From: an uncultured Bryobacteraceae bacterium | Lineage (GTDB): Bacteria > Acidobacteriota > Terriglobia > Bryobacterales > Bryobacteraceae | Direction of reading: 5' to 3' | DNA length: 6,906 nt | Assembly (NCBI GenBank): GCA_937921835.1 | Contig: CAKZVG010000533.1 | Coordinates: 1-6,906, forward strand | Shown here: positions 6,555 through 6,906 of the stretch, in pieces | How the letters are laid out: every line of letters starts with the position of its first letter | Position numbering within the stretch: the first letter of the stretch is position 1 | Position numbers and translations under genes: made by a program | Notes under the pieces: generated by a model | The model's database searches: none | What the model saw: the letters and a program-made list of their open reading frames with translations, nothing else | Told to the model about the DNA's origin: nothing

Positions 6555-6576
6555 TACAATTGAGGGTGACGAGGTG
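6555..6576 (+). promoter_or_regulatory. -10 box and ribosome binding site for the last gene
   Basis: TACAAT at 6555-6560 is a close match to the -10 consensus. GAGGTG at 6571-6576 lies six bases before the ATG at 6583. The expected -35 position falls within the GC-rich hairpin and shows no TTGACA-like hexamer, so promoter strength is uncertain. The ribosome binding site supports the chosen start. Confidence 0.45.
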
Positions 6577-6582
6577 CTCCCT

Positions 6583-6906
6583 ATGCGGCTGTGGGGTGGT
6601 TTGCTTCTGGCGGCGGGGCTGCTGGCTCAGGAGAACTCGCGGGCCGAACCCGGCGGCGAACGGGAAGCGGAAGCCTGGGCGCGGCAGGACGCCCGCCTGG
6701 TGGGCGGGCGGGTGCCGATCGGTATCCTGCGCGGCGATTTGCAGAGCTGGCGCGGCACGCCCGCCAGCGGGGAATTCACGCTCCGGACGCCGGATGGCAA
6801 CCTCTACCGCTGCATGTACAACGACAAGACCTACTTCGAGCGGGACCGGCTGCGCATCGCCGTCACGTCGCTGCGGACCGGCGACGAACTGGACATCGTC
6901 TCCGAC
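6583..6906 (+). CDS. Secreted protein of unknown function, C-terminus cut by window edge
   Basis: The frame is open for 108 codons to the right edge. The N-terminus MRLWGGLLLAAGLLAQ is a short signal peptide with one basic residue and a Leu/Ala/Gly core. Cleavage could follow LLA (residue 15) or SRA (residue 21). After a charged stretch (residues 22-40) comes a likely beta-rich region with VPIGILRGDLQSWRG, a GEFTLRTPDG turn and the single cysteine of YRCMYND, ending with RTGDELDIVSD. I do not recognise the family. The protein is presumably periplasmic or surface-exposed. The ATG is supported by GAGGTG six bases upstream. The gene is in the same direction as the UxuA-like gene, 72 bases after its stop, but a hairpin and a -10 box lie between them, so co-transcription is uncertain. 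Confidence 0.75.
   Translation, partial: MRLWGGLLLAAGLLAQENSRAEPGGEREAEAWARQDARLVGGRVPIGILRGDLQSWRGTPASGEFTLRTPDGNLYRCMYNDKTYFERDRLRIAVTSLRTGDELDIVSD

Overview
The window is very GC-rich (by eye well over 65%) with strong G/C third-codon bias, and its genes look bacterial. The combination of a secreted mannonate-dehydratase-like TIM barrel with a Tat signal, -10 boxes lying almost on top of start codons, and extra domains added to sugar-transfer enzymes would fit a soil-type Acidobacteriota (Solibacter/Bryobacter-like) genome. That placement is inference from style only, because no marker gene is present.

Layout. The left 3 kb is one very long minus-strand gene that runs off the left edge. 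It fuses a polysaccharide pyruvyl transferase (CsaB type), a long coiled coil and a family 2 glycosyltransferase, behind a 135-residue disordered-looking N-terminal tail. A divergent control region of about 150-220 bases follows. In it both directions show a TGGCTATNNT-type -10 sequence placed only 6-8 bases before a possible start codon, which suggests leaderless transcripts. On the minus side this start would belong to a 25-codon leader ORF whose stop overlaps the ATG of the big gene (ATGA). Rightward, a family 4 glycosyltransferase with an added C-terminal four-cysteine zinc ribbon overlaps by four bases (GTGA) with an FkbM-family methyltransferase, so these two form an operon. A GC-rich hairpin and a good sigma70-like promoter then separate an independent gene for a Tat-exported protein related to mannonate dehydratase UxuA. 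A second hairpin, a -10 box and a ribosome binding site lead to the start of a secreted protein of unknown function that is cut by the right edge.

How the genes fit together. The two glycosyltransferases, the pyruvyl transferase and the sugar-type methyltransferase suggest a locus that builds and decorates a cell-surface or exported glycan, with pyruvate ketals and O-methyl groups as likely modifications. The UxuA-like protein and the last gene have their own promoters and are predicted to be exported. They may act on sugars outside the cytoplasm or may simply be neighbours. No RNA gene, insertion sequence, CRISPR array or attachment site was seen.
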